Positions 25,373 through 35,186 of a stretch of DNA of 64,000 bases are shown here, in pieces. Position numbers and translations under genes: made by a program. Every line of letters starts with the position of its first letter. Position 1 is the first letter of the stretch. Below the pieces are notes generated by a model, which did not search any database, was not told where the DNA came from, and saw only the letters and a list, made by a program, of their open reading frames with translations. Location of the stretch: NCBI GenBank assembly GCA_028693235.1, contig JAQUVW010000001.1, forward strand, positions 62,001 to 126,000. The letters are read 5' to 3'. The DNA is from Candidatus Gastranaerophilales bacterium. GTDB taxonomy: Bacteria; Cyanobacteriota; Vampirovibrionia; Gastranaerophilales; Gastranaerophilaceae.

Positions 25373-26674
25373 ATGAACGAAAATAAAGTAGATGTAATAG
25401 TCGTAGGGGCAGGTCCTGCAGGCGTCAGTGCAGGGATTACTCTCGCTCGTGCCGGTAAAAAAGTCGTGATAATTGAACGTGGGGATTTTGCAGGTAGCAA
25501 AAATATGTTCGGTGGAGCTATTTATGCCAGACCTACTGCTGAAATTTTTCCGAACTTTTGGGAAACAGCCCCCGTTGAAAGAAATAATGTCGAGCATAAA
25601 TATGTTGTTATGTCAGGCTCAGACGCTACTACCATAAGCTATAAGCACAAAGAACAAGACGCTTACAACAGTTTTACGGTGATTCGTGCTAAATGGGACA
25701 GGTGGTGCATAAATGAAGCCAAAAAAGCAGGTGCCTACTTCGCTCCGAGAACTGTTGTTCGGGATTTGATAAAACGCTCAGGACGAGTTATTGGAGTTAA
25801 AACTGATTTGGAAAGCTTTTATTCTGATATAGTTATTCTCGCTGATGGTGTCAATTCACTTTTGGCAAAAAAAGCAGGTCTAAGAAGCGATATCAAAGAC
25901 AATGCCGTCGCTCTCGGAATTAAAGAAGTTATTAAATTGCCTAAAAATATCCTCGAAGAAAGATTTAATCTCGATTCTGATACGGGCTCTGTTTCTGAGC
26001 TTATAGGAGGACCCCTCTCAGGCATGCTCGGCTTGGGATATCTCTACACAAACAAAGAATCGGTTGTCATCGGTTTAGGTGTTACTTTAGATGAGCTCAA
26101 AAAACGCAAGTTGAAGCCATACGACCTTTTGAACGAGCTAAAGCTCCACCCTGCTATTGAACCTTTTATTAAAGGTGGTGAGTTGCTTGAGTATTCTGCT
26201 CATTTAATCCCCGAAGGTGGCTACAACTCTATTCCAAAGCTATACACTGACGGTTTGATGGTTGCCGGTGACGCCGGCATGCTCGTAAACAATGTCCATT
26301 GGGAAGGTACAAATCTTGCTCTTGTCAGTGGAAAATTAGCTGCTGAAACCGCAATTGAGGCTCTTGAGGCTCATGATTTTTCTGAAAATATGTTGGCTCT
26401 TTATCAGGAAAAATTGGATTCAAGTTTTATCATGAAAGATTTGAAGTCTTATAAGGATATTATTGGCATTGTCCACTCCAACTCAAAGTCTTTCTTGGGA
26501 TATTATCCTGAACAAATAAATGCTTTCTTCCACACTTTTACTAATGTCGACAGCATGCCTAAAAAAGAAAATTTTAGAAGATTTATTAAGAATTTTATTA
26601 AAAATCGAAAAATTTCTGATCTCTTTAAAGATGCTTGTGACGCACTGAAAATGGGAATCGGGGTGCTTAAATAA
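25373..26674 (+). CDS. fixC: FixC-like electron-transfer flavoprotein:quinone oxidoreductase
   Basis: From the ATG at 25373, behind AGGGTGAT, the product is 433 residues. It has the FAD motif VGAGPAGVSAGITLARAG at the N terminus and the GLYxRP-like FGGAIYARPTAE. VILADGVNSLLAKKAGL, EGGYNSIPKLYTDGLMVAGDAGMLVN and the NVHWEGTNLALVSGKLAAE loop are typical of FixC. FixC passes electrons from FixAB to quinone or a bifurcated acceptor with FixX. The gene directly precedes fixX, overlapping by one base. The flavoprotein subunits FixA and FixB are not in the window. Two TATAAT elements lie at 25335-25348. Confidence 0.93.
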   Translation: MNENKVDVIVVGAGPAGVSAGITLARAGKKVVIIERGDFAGSKNMFGGAIYARPTAEIFPNFWETAPVERNNVEHKYVVMSGSDATTISYKHKEQDAYNSFTVIRAKWDRWCINEAKKAGAYFAPRTVVRDLIKRSGRVIGVKTDLESFYSDIVILADGVNSLLAKKAGLRSDIKDNAVALGIKEVIKLPKNILEERFNLDSDTGSVSELIGGPLSGMLGLGYLYTNKESVVIGLGVTLDELKKRKLKPYDLLNELKLHPAIEPFIKGGELLEYSAHLIPEGGYNSIPKLYTDGLMVAGDAGMLVNNVHWEGTNLALVSGKLAAETAIEALEAHDFSENMLALYQEKLDSSFIMKDLKSYKDIIGIVHSNSKSFLGYYPEQINAFFHTFTNVDSMPKKENFRRFIKNFIKNRKISDLFKDACDALKMGIGVLK

Positions 26675-26973
26675 TGGCTGATGATATTAAATTAAATTCA
26701 AATATAGATGACAAATTGTTTAGTGTAAAATATACTTGTGATACGCAATGTCATTTGAATCCTAATCAGGAAAAATGTATCAAATGCAAAAGTAAAGCGT
26801 GCACTTATGTTTGCCCCGCAAATGTTTATGCTTGGAGAGCTGAGGATAAAACACTCCTTGTAAGATATGAAAATTGTCTGGAGTGCGGTGCTTGCAGAAT
26901 AGCTTGCGAAAAAAAATGTATAGACTGGCGTTATCCGAGAGCAGGCTTCGGGGTCAGTTTTAAACAAGGCTAA
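26674..26973 (+). CDS. fixX: FixX ferredoxin-like protein
   Basis: The 99-residue product has cysteines arranged for iron-sulfur clusters: CIKCKSKACTYVCPANVY (about 36-53) and CLECGACRIACEKKC (about 69-83), followed by WRYPRAGFGVSFKQG, the usual FixX ending. It partners FixC in electron transfer to quinone. Its start overlaps the fixC stop (TAATG), which implies coupled expression. The N-terminal 20 residues are variable, as in the family. Confidence 0.94.
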   Translation: MADDIKLNSNIDDKLFSVKYTCDTQCHLNPNQEKCIKCKSKACTYVCPANVYAWRAEDKTLLVRYENCLECGACRIACEKKCIDWRYPRAGFGVSFKQG

Positions 26974-26987
26974 AAAGGGAGAAAATT

Positions 26988-27380
26988 ATGCGCGACGAAT
27001 ACAGCGAAAACGCACGCAGATGGTATGACAAAGATCCTATCTTATCTCGTTCTATGAAAACTCTTGAAGAATCAGATGATGAAACTCAAATTAAAGTTGC
27101 TTTAAACCTTATCAAAATTATTGTTGAGCACAATTTGTCTTACAGCGAATATTCTGATGTTGAAGAAATTATCGAAGCGGTCGATGAAGGTATTCCTGAT
27201 AGAGGTGGCAGATGGTATGATATCGACAAAACTTTGAGAACAGCTATTAATATGCTCGAAAATTGTCCTTCTGAAACTCAACATATCATCGCTAAAGAAA
27301 TGGCTAAAATCGTTATCGATAAAATTAAAGAAGATAAAGATTTCGAAAATGAAGCCGATGACGAGCTTGAAGATATTTAA
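26988..27380 (+). CDS. Hypothetical protein with internal repeat
   Basis: The 130-residue acidic protein contains two related blocks: RWYDKDPILSRSMKTLEE at residue 11 onward and RWYDIDKTLRTAINMLEN at residue 75 onward, each about 37 residues and ending in a LIKIIVE / MAKIVID helix. It is therefore an internally duplicated helical protein with a short acidic tail. I recognise no named family. Ribosome site GGGAG. Its place 14 bases after fixX and 22 before recJ suggests a shared transcript, but its job is unknown. Confidence 0.75.
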   Translation: MRDEYSENARRWYDKDPILSRSMKTLEESDDETQIKVALNLIKIIVEHNLSYSEYSDVEEIIEAVDEGIPDRGGRWYDIDKTLRTAINMLENCPSETQHIIAKEMAKIVIDKIKEDKDFENEADDELEDI

Positions 27381-27402
27381 ACCATAATTTGCGGGAGAAT
27401 AA

Positions 27403-29805
27403 TTGAAAAGAATTTGGAAAATCAAGGGACTTAAAAAAGTCCCTAATGATGTTTTAAACGTAGCGAAAAGTGACATTGTCGCTCGGTTGTTGGTGAATCG
27501 AGGTATTGATAATGCTTCTAAAGCTGTTGATTTTCTTAATCCTTTGAAAATGAAAATTACTCCGCCAGATGTTTTTTCTGATATGCAAAAGGCTGTAGAC
27601 CGAATAAAAATAGCCGTTGCTGCGGGCGAAAACATTACAATCTACGGTGACTTTGACGCTGACGGCATAACCTCGACTTCTGTTTTGTTTAAAACTTTAA
27701 AAACAGTAGGGGCAAATGTAAGTTATTATATACCAAATCGAGAAACTGAAAGTCACGGGCTCAACACAAAAGCTTTAGTAAATATAATTTCTAAAAACAA
27801 GGCAAAGCTTATTATTACCGTGGATTGTGCCGTTTCAAATATTCAAGAGATAAAATTTGCAAACGGGTTTAAAACAGATGTTATTGTGACAGACCACCAT
27901 GAGGCACCCGAGGAGCTTCCTCCTGCGTATGCAATATTAAACCCTAAGGCTCAAGGTGCTTTGTCTGAGGATTTGACTCTTGAGGAAATTGAAAATCTGA
28001 ATTATCTGGCAGGTGTCGGGGTCGCATTCAAGCTTGCAGTTGCTGTTTTGCAAGAGTTTGACAAGGTTGAGGCTTTTAATGATTTGTTGCCGCTTGTCGC
28101 TTTAGGTACTATTGCTGATGTTGTTCCTCTTTTAGGTGAAAACAGATGTTTTGTCGAAATGGGGCTCATGCTCATAAAAAACGAGCGAAATTACGGCTTG
28201 ACTAAGCTTTTAAAGACTGCAGGTGTACAAAATTTTGATAATATTAATTCTGAGACAATAGCGTTTACGGTAGCTCCCAGAATTAACGCTGCAGGCAGGT
28301 TAGATACTGCAGATGTCGCATTTAGGCTTTTAACTTCAGAAAATGAGTCTGAAGTTGAAAAATGTGTCGAGGTTTTGAATACATTAAACGCTGAGCGTCA
28401 ACAATTATGCGATGATATTTACCTTGAGGCACTTGATATGATTAACTCTGAGCCTCAACTGTATAAAAGCTCTATTGCTCTTTTTAAAAACGGTTGGCAC
28501 ATTGGTGTTATCGGTATTGTTGCGTCAAAACTGGTCGAAAAATTCAATGTTCCTGTTTTTATGATGACTAAGGATAAAGAGGAAAATAGTGTTATCAGGT
28601 GCTCTTGCAGAAGTATTCCGCAGGTGAATGTCTTTGAGGTATTGTCTGTTCATTCGGATTTATTTATAGGTTTTGGGGGGCACTCTTTAGCTGCAGGTTT
28701 CAGTTTTGATGAAAATACAATTTCTTTTGAAAATTTTAGAACGGAGCTTAATTCAACAATCGTTGAGGCTACTCTAAATGTTGATTTGACCCCTATAATT
28801 GATATTGATTTTGAGCTTACTCCGGAGTCTTTGTCTATAGATTTGGTCGCTGAAATCAATGCTTTGCAACCATTTGGGGCGATGAATCCTGCTCCTGTTT
28901 TTGCATTGAGAAATCTATCGGTAAACAGTTTCAAAATGATGGGACAAAATCAAAATCATCTGAAACTTTTTGTAAAATCATCAAACGGTACCATGTTAGA
29001 GTGTGTAAAGTGGAATGTACCATCATTTTCTCTGCCTTTAGGCTCGCCACTGGATATTGCTTTTTCGCCTAAAATAAATTCTTTTAACGGAAATGTTTCG
29101 GTTCAGTTGGATTTATCTGATGTCCATTCTGATTTTTTACAAGAAAATGCTTTGTGTTCTGCAAAAGACTGCGACATAATTGATTCTCGAAAAAAAACAG
29201 ATATGTTCTCTCAAATCTGTGATTATATAAGGTCTTCTAAAGAAAAAACTGCTCTTTTTATCGAGTCAAAAAGAGCAAAAGATTTTGTTTCAGGCATTGA
29301 AAATCAATCATATTGCATCTTTGACAGAAAATCCGCCCCTGATGACGCTGCTCAAATTATGTTTTTTGATTGCCCTCCGTCTAAAGATGTGTTTGAAAAA
29401 ATTATCTCAAAATCTTCGCCTTCTTTAATTCATTTGATGAATTTTGACTCTAAAACACCTTCCATAGATGAATTTATAAAGCTTGTATCAGGCATGGCTC
29501 GATATTCTTGCAAAAATAAAAACGGGAAATTTGACGTTTTTGATGTCGCAAAATATATAAACGTTTCGATAAACTCTGTTGAGCTTGCAGTTTCGCTATT
29601 AGCTGACTCGGGGATTATTTCGGTTAAGAAATTGGAGGATGAAACTGTTTATAATATTGCATTTAAAGAGTCTGTCAATGCGTCAAAAATAAGAGAAAAC
29701 ACCTTTTATTCTTCTTTAAAAGAAGAATTGAGCAATGTCGCCAGCTTCAAAAACAAGTTAAACACGCTTGATGTTTCGGAAATTAAAAAGTTGTTGAACA
29801 TATAA
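27403..29805 (+). CDS. recJ: Single-stranded-DNA-specific exonuclease RecJ
   Basis: RecJ degrades single-stranded DNA 5' to 3' in recombination and mismatch or base-excision repair. The 800-residue protein starts with TTG behind GGGAGA. The DHH phosphoesterase motifs are present: IYGDFDADGITST (about 82-94), ITVDCAVSN, VTDHHEAPEELPPAYAILNPK, and LVALGTIADVVPLLGENR. Next come the DHHA1 motif APRINAAGRLDTADVA and the GGHSLAAGF signature. An OB-fold-like region follows, and the last 200 residues (from about 590) are a divergent C-terminal domain of the longer RecJ type. It closes the fixC-fixX-unknown-recJ cluster; a terminator follows. Confidence 0.95.
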   Translation: MKRIWKIKGLKKVPNDVLNVAKSDIVARLLVNRGIDNASKAVDFLNPLKMKITPPDVFSDMQKAVDRIKIAVAAGENITIYGDFDADGITSTSVLFKTLKTVGANVSYYIPNRETESHGLNTKALVNIISKNKAKLIITVDCAVSNIQEIKFANGFKTDVIVTDHHEAPEELPPAYAILNPKAQGALSEDLTLEEIENLNYLAGVGVAFKLAVAVLQEFDKVEAFNDLLPLVALGTIADVVPLLGENRCFVEMGLMLIKNERNYGLTKLLKTAGVQNFDNINSETIAFTVAPRINAAGRLDTADVAFRLLTSENESEVEKCVEVLNTLNAERQQLCDDIYLEALDMINSEPQLYKSSIALFKNGWHIGVIGIVASKLVEKFNVPVFMMTKDKEENSVIRCSCRSIPQVNVFEVLSVHSDLFIGFGGHSLAAGFSFDENTISFENFRTELNSTIVEATLNVDLTPIIDIDFELTPESLSIDLVAEINALQPFGAMNPAPVFALRNLSVNSFKMMGQNQNHLKLFVKSSNGTMLECVKWNVPSFSLPLGSPLDIAFSPKINSFNGNVSVQLDLSDVHSDFLQENALCSAKDCDIIDSRKKTDMFSQICDYIRSSKEKTALFIESKRAKDFVSGIENQSYCIFDRKSAPDDAAQIMFFDCPPSKDVFEKIISKSSPSLIHLMNFDSKTPSIDEFIKLVSGMARYSCKNKNGKFDVFDVAKYINVSINSVELAVSLLADSGIISVKKLEDETVYNIAFKESVNASKIRENTFYSSLKEELSNVASFKNKLNTLDVSEIKKLLNI

Positions 29806-29807
29806 AG

Positions 29808-29838
29808 AAAAAGAAGCCTTTTGAGGGGCTTCTTTATT
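29808..29838 (+). terminator. Terminator after recJ
   Basis: AAGAAGCC (29811-29818) pairs with GGCTTCTT (29827-29834), extended by A-T pairs, and ends in a short T stretch. It separates recJ from the convergent gene. Confidence 0.65.
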
Positions 29839-29886
29839 AGTGTTGTATCGTATAGAAATTAACGTTTTCAACGCTTTGATTTAGGA

Positions 29887-30315
29887 CTAAATCATATTTT
29901 TTCTGATTTTTTCTTTTGTTTTATCCAGGTCTTTAATTTTTTTCTCGATGGCTTTAACTTGTTTATTCAAGACTTTTCTTTCTTCTTTAATTAATTTATA
30001 TTGATTGTCAACATCGGTGTATTTTGATTTGTATTCCAAAAGTGTATTTCTTATTTCAACTTGAGCACTATCTATTTGGAACATAGCATTTTGCAAGTTG
30101 TCATTTTCTTTTGTGACGGTTTCTGTCAAGTTTGTTGTTTTAGCAGCAGCATTTTTTGCAGGAACTGCTTTTGTTGATGCTTTTTCAATGCTTGGGGTTG
30201 TTTTTGGTGGAGCAGGGTAGTCAACTGGGTCGAATACCATTCCGTCAGCAAGTGCTATATTTGAACTAAGAGCACCGAGTGTGATTAAGGTTGCGATGTT
30301 TAATAATTTTTTCAT
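29887..30315 (-). CDS. Secreted coiled-coil protein of unknown function
   Basis: The 142-residue product has a signal peptide (MKKLLNIATLITLGALSSNIALA), a Pro/Ala/Lys-rich linker (about 30-60), and a C-terminal coiled coil (about 70-140, with heptads through EIRNTLLEYKSKYTDVDNQYKLIKEE and KQVKAIEKKIKDLD). It should be periplasmic or surface-exposed. GAGGG is the ribosome site and TATAATTATAAT lies just upstream. I recognise no family. It is divergent from mfd. Confidence 0.7.
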   Translation of the reverse strand: MKKLLNIATLITLGALSSNIALADGMVFDPVDYPAPPKTTPSIEKASTKAVPAKNAAAKTTNLTETVTKENDNLQNAMFQIDSAQVEIRNTLLEYKSKYTDVDNQYKLIKEERKVLNKQVKAIEKKIKDLDKTKEKIRKNMI

Positions 30316-30428
30316 AGATGTTCCCTCATTATAATTATATTCGTATAGTCAACAGTATAACCATTTATAAGGTGAAAATCTTCATATGAATAATTGATTA
30401 TTATTTTAATCGGGGCTAAAATAGGTGA

Positions 30429-33400
30429 ATGTTAAAGTATTTGGATTCAGAACATTTTGAAATAAACGACAAAATCTCATCTTACATTAAATGGGGGCGG
30501 TCATTTGCTGTTTCTGGTGTTACGAATATTTTAAAAATATTAGTTATAGGTTATATTTCAAAAGTTCAAGGTAAAAAAATCCTTTTGCTTACGGATTCTG
30601 AGCAAACTGCTTTGAAATTTAACAATGATTTGGAAAAATTGCTCAATATTAACTCGGACATTTTTCCCTATCAAGATGCTTCTATCTATGACGTTACGCC
30701 AAAAAATCCTTATAAATATGCAAAACAAATAAAGTTACTGAAAGAAATCTCGACGGCTAACGCTCCTGACGTTGTTGCAGTTCCTCTAAAAGCACTTTTT
30801 GAAAAGTTTCCGAGTACTTCTTTCATAAAAAAGAATTCCATCAAAGTTAAAATCGACGACTCTATTGATGTTGAAACATTTGCAAAAAAACTTGTTTCTT
30901 TAGGCTACAAACGCTCTACAATGGTGGTAGATTCAGGAGAGTTCAGCATAAGAGGGGACATAATAGATGTCTTTTCGCTTGATGAAAAACCTGTCAGAAT
31001 TGAACTTTGGGGCGATTCTGTTGTGGATATAAGAACTTTCGACAACAAAAATCAACGAAGCGTTGAAAAATTGAAGTCTACTGAAATTTTACCTTTGTAT
31101 AAATTTGTTATTGATGAAAAAAATAAAAAGAAATTTTTGTCAGATATTCAATCAAATATCGAAAGTTATTCAAAAACGTCATCAAAATCTGAAACCAGAG
31201 AATATCTTCAGGATAAATTTAAAGAATTTCAAGAAAAACTCTCTGAAGAAGAATATTTTGAGGGTATTGAATATTATGAAAATTACTTAAATCCTGATTT
31301 GAAAGGTGTTTTAGACTTTCTAAAAGAGGATTATATTATCGTTTTTGACGAGTACACTCAGTTTAAAAATAAATATGAGTTTTATGATGCAAATCTCCAA
31401 AAACAATATTCGGACAATCTTCATAGCGGTATGAATTTGCCTCTTGGTTCATATAGTCATATTCAGTTTGATGAGTTTAAAAAAGAGATTGCACCCGAGC
31501 TAAAAATTTATTTTGACAATTTCATAAATGACGAAACTGAATATCTCGTTGAGTTTGACACAGATTTAATTCCGAGTTTTTCTTCCAAAATCGAAGATAT
31601 TATTGAATTTATATATGATAAGCAAAAACAAGGGCAAAAAGTAGTTATTGCAACAGATTACCACTCAAGAGTTGAGGAAATCCTTAAAGAATTTGAACTC
31701 CCTTTTTCATATAATATTGCCGAAAAAAATAATATTTTTATAACAGGAAATGTCGCTTTTTCAGGAAGCGTCATTCAGCAGTATAACCTTGTTGTCCTCA
31801 CGGACAAAGAGCTTTTTAACAAACGCTCAAAAGATGTTACGGCGAAAAAAACAGGCTATTACAAGGAAAATCAAGAGTTTATTGAATCTATAAATGATAT
31901 TCAAGTCGATGATTTTGTTGTCCATTTGGTTCACGGTATTGGCGTATTTAAGGGGATTTCTAAGCAAGTAATTGATGGTGAAGAAAAAGATTATTTGACT
32001 ATAGAATATGCTCATCAAGACAAGTTGTTTATGCCGGCTGAACAAATAAATCTTTTATGCAGATATAGAGGCTCAGGCAGTGTTAAGCCCTCCCTATCAA
32101 GAATGGGCGGCAACGACTGGAATAACACTAAAAACAAAGTTAAAAAAGCAATTGAAGATATCGCTCAAGACCTCATAAATCTATATGCTCGCAGAGAGCT
32201 CGCAAAAGGCTACGCTTTTGAGCCGGATACGGTTTGGCAGTATGAGATGGAAGAAGCCTTTGAATACACTGAAACCCCCGACCAGATGAAGGCTATTAAC
32301 GATACAAAAGCTGATATGGAAGCTGAAAAGCCCATGGACAGGCTCATCTGCGGAGATGTGGGCTTCGGCAAAACCGAAGTTGCATTAAGAGCTATTTTTA
32401 AAGCTGTTATGTCCTCAAAACAAGTTGCTGTCGTGGTTCCTACTACAATTCTTGCTATGCAGCATTACGAAACTTTAAAAGAAAGATTTAAGCCTTTTCC
32501 TATAAAAGTTGAACTTATGTCACGTTTTAGAACCAAAAAAGAACAAAAAGAAACCTTGAAAAACCTTGCTTTAGGTGAGTGTGATATAGTGGTTGGAACT
32601 CACAGGCTTTTACAAAATGATATTATTTTCAAAAATTTAGGACTTCTTATAATCGATGAGGAGCATAAATTTGGAGTTAAACACAAAGAAAAGCTCAAAA
32701 TGCTCAAGAAAAATATTGATATTTTGTCTATGAGTGCGACTCCAATCCCCAGAACCTTATACATGTCGTTGTCGGGTATAAAAGATATGAGTATTATAAA
32801 TACCGCACCAACAAACCGTTTGCCCGTCAAAACATTCGTAGGTGAGTTTAAAGACAGTATTGTTAAAAATGCTATTAATTATGAGCTTGAGCGGGACGGT
32901 CAGGTCTTTTATCTCTACAACAGAGTCGAAACTATTTTTGAGTTTGGTGCTCAGTTAAAAGAACTTGTCCCAAATGCAAGGATAGCAGTTGCTCACGGGC
33001 AAATGGACGAAAAACAATTAGAACAAATTATGCTAGATTTCCTTGAGGGAAATTATGATGTGCTTCTATGTACTACTATCATTGAGTCAGGGCTTGATAT
33101 CCCCAACGCCAACACAATCATAATCCATGATTCAGACAGGTTCGGTTTGGCTCAACTTTATCAATTAAGAGGAAGGGTCGGGCGTTCTGAGCGTCAAGCT
33201 TATTGCTATTGTTTATACAAAAATCCTGCAAAATTGACCGAAGAAGCTATTAAAAGACTTAAATCCATAAAAGAATTTACAACCCTCGGAAGCGGATACC
33301 AAATTGCTCTAAGAGATATTGAGATTAGAGGCGTCGGAAACATACTCGGCACAAAACAGCACGGGCAAATGGTTAATGTCGGTTTTGATACATATTGTGC

Positions 33401-33935
33401 TCTTTTAGAAGAAGCAATTAACGACATTCAAAATGAGAAACAAGTTACGAAGAAGCCTACCATCATTGATATTAATGCAACTGCATATTTGCCTGATGAG
33501 TGGGTCGGTTCAAAAGAACAAAAAATGATTGAATATAAACGTTTAGCCGATGTCGAATCTATTTCTGAGCTCGATTTGATTACTGCTGAATGGAAAGACC
33601 GCTTTTCGAAAATGTCGAAGCCCGTTGAAAATTTAATTAAATTGGTTCACTTAAGACTTCTTGCCAATCAGGTCAACATCTCTTTAATCAGAGAAACAGA
33701 TACCGACGTAAGAGTCTATTTGCCATACAAAAGAGCAGAGTGGAATATTATCCATGCCAATTTACCATCAAATATTACAAAATATATCAAGTTTGTTGAA
33801 GCACCCAAAACCTGTCAGGACGGTGATTCAATACTTTTAATTAACATAAGATTATTAACTTTTGATGAATTATTTAACATTCTGGCTAATTTATTTTATT
33901 ATATATTTAAAATAACGTGTGATTATCAGAAATAA
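30429..33935 (+). CDS. mfd: Transcription-repair coupling factor
   Basis: Mfd removes RNA polymerase stalled at DNA damage and recruits UvrA. The 1168-residue protein has the UvrB-like N-terminal region (VDSGEFSIRGDIIDVFS at about 160), the RNA-polymerase-interaction domain (DFVVHLVHGIGVFKGI at about 497), and the RecG-like motor. Motor motifs are LICGDVGFGKTEVALRA (Walker A), IIDEEHKFGVKHKEKL (DEEH box), SMSATPIPRTLYMSL, and CTTIIESGLDIPNANT with QLRGRVGRS. The C-terminal TRCF domain ends normally. The start has AGGTGA very close to the ATG. prsA-like follows 27 bases later. Confidence 0.96.
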   Translation: MLKYLDSEHFEINDKISSYIKWGRSFAVSGVTNILKILVIGYISKVQGKKILLLTDSEQTALKFNNDLEKLLNINSDIFPYQDASIYDVTPKNPYKYAKQIKLLKEISTANAPDVVAVPLKALFEKFPSTSFIKKNSIKVKIDDSIDVETFAKKLVSLGYKRSTMVVDSGEFSIRGDIIDVFSLDEKPVRIELWGDSVVDIRTFDNKNQRSVEKLKSTEILPLYKFVIDEKNKKKFLSDIQSNIESYSKTSSKSETREYLQDKFKEFQEKLSEEEYFEGIEYYENYLNPDLKGVLDFLKEDYIIVFDEYTQFKNKYEFYDANLQKQYSDNLHSGMNLPLGSYSHIQFDEFKKEIAPELKIYFDNFINDETEYLVEFDTDLIPSFSSKIEDIIEFIYDKQKQGQKVVIATDYHSRVEEILKEFELPFSYNIAEKNNIFITGNVAFSGSVIQQYNLVVLTDKELFNKRSKDVTAKKTGYYKENQEFIESINDIQVDDFVVHLVHGIGVFKGISKQVIDGEEKDYLTIEYAHQDKLFMPAEQINLLCRYRGSGSVKPSLSRMGGNDWNNTKNKVKKAIEDIAQDLINLYARRELAKGYAFEPDTVWQYEMEEAFEYTETPDQMKAINDTKADMEAEKPMDRLICGDVGFGKTEVALRAIFKAVMSSKQVAVVVPTTILAMQHYETLKERFKPFPIKVELMSRFRTKKEQKETLKNLALGECDIVVGTHRLLQNDIIFKNLGLLIIDEEHKFGVKHKEKLKMLKKNIDILSMSATPIPRTLYMSLSGIKDMSIINTAPTNRLPVKTFVGEFKDSIVKNAINYELERDGQVFYLYNRVETIFEFGAQLKELVPNARIAVAHGQMDEKQLEQIMLDFLEGNYDVLLCTTIIESGLDIPNANTIIIHDSDRFGLAQLYQLRGRVGRSERQAYCYCLYKNPAKLTEEAIKRLKSIKEFTTLGSGYQIALRDIEIRGVGNILGTKQHGQMVNVGFDTYCALLEEAINDIQNEKQVTKKPTIIDINATAYLPDEWVGSKEQKMIEYKRLADVESISELDLITAEWKDRFSKMSKPVENLIKLVHLRLLANQVNISLIRETDTDVRVYLPYKRAEWNIIHANLPSNITKYIKFVEAPKTCQDGDSILLINIRLLTFDELFNILANLFYYIFKITCDYQK

Positions 33936-33962
33936 TAACGTTTTTGTAAGGAGAGACGACTA

Positions 33963-35099
33963 ATGAAAAAATTGAAACTGTTATGCACAATCGCTTTGAT
34001 GGCATTTGCCCTCGCAGGTTGTGGTTTTAATAACAAAAAAGATGCACTCATTTTGGTAAATAATGAGCCTATTACAAAACAAGATTACAGCAAAGCTTTT
34101 GACGCTGTTGCTTCTAATCCTATGTTTTCTCAAATGGGAGTTGATTTGAAGTCTGACCAAAATAGCTTTTTGTATTTGATGTTGAAAGATAGAGTTGTTA
34201 ATGAATTGATTGTCAAAAAACTTCTTGAACAAGAAATGAAAAAACGTAATATCAAAGTTACTGATGACGATATCAACAAAGAATTGAAAAATATGATTGA
34301 TAAAGTCGGCTCTAAAGATAAATTTAATGAAATTCTTAAACAAAACGGGATTTCTGCTAAACAATTCAAAAAAGATTTGTCTGAAGAAGTTAAAGTTAAA
34401 AAACTTGTTGATTCTTTGGATGTTGTGTCTGTCAGTGATTCTGCAGTGCAAAAATACTACAAGCAAAATATCGACAAATTCAAATATCCTGACAAAGTTA
34501 GAGCTTCTCATATTTTGATTAGTGCTGACCCTCAAGAAATTAGACAATCTATTGTTTCAACACCTGATGGCAAAAAATTGTCTAAAGAACAAGTGGAACA
34601 AAAAGTTAACGAACAATTAGCTGCTAAGCTTGATAAAGCTAATAAATTACTTGCAGAAGTTAAAAAAGACCCATCTCAATTTGCAAAACTAGCTAAAGAA
34701 AATTCTGATGATACTATGAGTGCTAAACAAGGTGGCGATTTGGGCTACTTTGCTAAAGAAGAAATGGTTGACACCTTCTCTAAAAAAGCTTTCTCTATGC
34801 AACCGAATACAATCAGCGATTTAGTTAAAACTCCATACGGTTACCATATAATAATGGTTTCTGACAGAATTAAGGCTGGTACTGAGCCTTTGTCTAAGGT
34901 CAAAAACGAAATTAAAGATTACTTAGTAAATCAAGAAAAAGTCAAAATTCTTCAAAAGTTTGTTGATAGTCTAAAATCAGGTGCAAAAATCGTTTACCAA
35001 GACCCAAGCTTTAATCCTGAAGTAATCCAAAAACAAATTAAAGAACAAGCTCAAAAAAATCCGGCTTTGAATGATGCTCAAAAATCTGCTAAAGACTAG
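33963..35099 (+). CDS. SurA/PrsA-like peptidyl-prolyl isomerase lipoprotein
   Basis: The 378-residue product has a lipoprotein signal (CTIALMAFALAGC, lipidated Cys about 20). A SurA-N-like helical chaperone region (about 30-165, with VNNEPITKQDYSKAFD) follows. Then comes a parvulin PPIase domain (about 175-305: VRASHILIS, QFAKLAKENSDDTMSAKQGGDLGYFAKEEMVDTFSKKAFSMQPNTISDLVKTPYGYHII). The Lys/Gln-rich tail is probably disordered. It would help fold exported proteins in the periplasm; in a diderm it could serve outer-membrane protein biogenesis. It lies just after mfd, and a strong terminator follows. Confidence 0.92.
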   Translation: MKKLKLLCTIALMAFALAGCGFNNKKDALILVNNEPITKQDYSKAFDAVASNPMFSQMGVDLKSDQNSFLYLMLKDRVVNELIVKKLLEQEMKKRNIKVTDDDINKELKNMIDKVGSKDKFNEILKQNGISAKQFKKDLSEEVKVKKLVDSLDVVSVSDSAVQKYYKQNIDKFKYPDKVRASHILISADPQEIRQSIVSTPDGKKLSKEQVEQKVNEQLAAKLDKANKLLAEVKKDPSQFAKLAKENSDDTMSAKQGGDLGYFAKEEMVDTFSKKAFSMQPNTISDLVKTPYGYHIIMVSDRIKAGTEPLSKVKNEIKDYLVNQEKVKILQKFVDSLKSGAKIVYQDPSFNPEVIQKQIKEQAQKNPALNDAQKSAKD

Positions 35100-35131
35100 A
35101 TTATTGATAATTACATTTTTATAGTAAAATT

Positions 35132-35166
35132 AAAAAGGAAAGTATATCGCTTTCCTTTTTATTTTG
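35132..35166 (+). terminator. Terminator after the PPIase gene
   Basis: AAAAAGGAAAG (35132-35142) pairs perfectly with CTTTCCTTTTT (35150-35160), 7-base loop, T-rich tail. Confidence 0.88.
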
Positions 35167-35186
35167 AATAATTTAAGGAGTGAATT

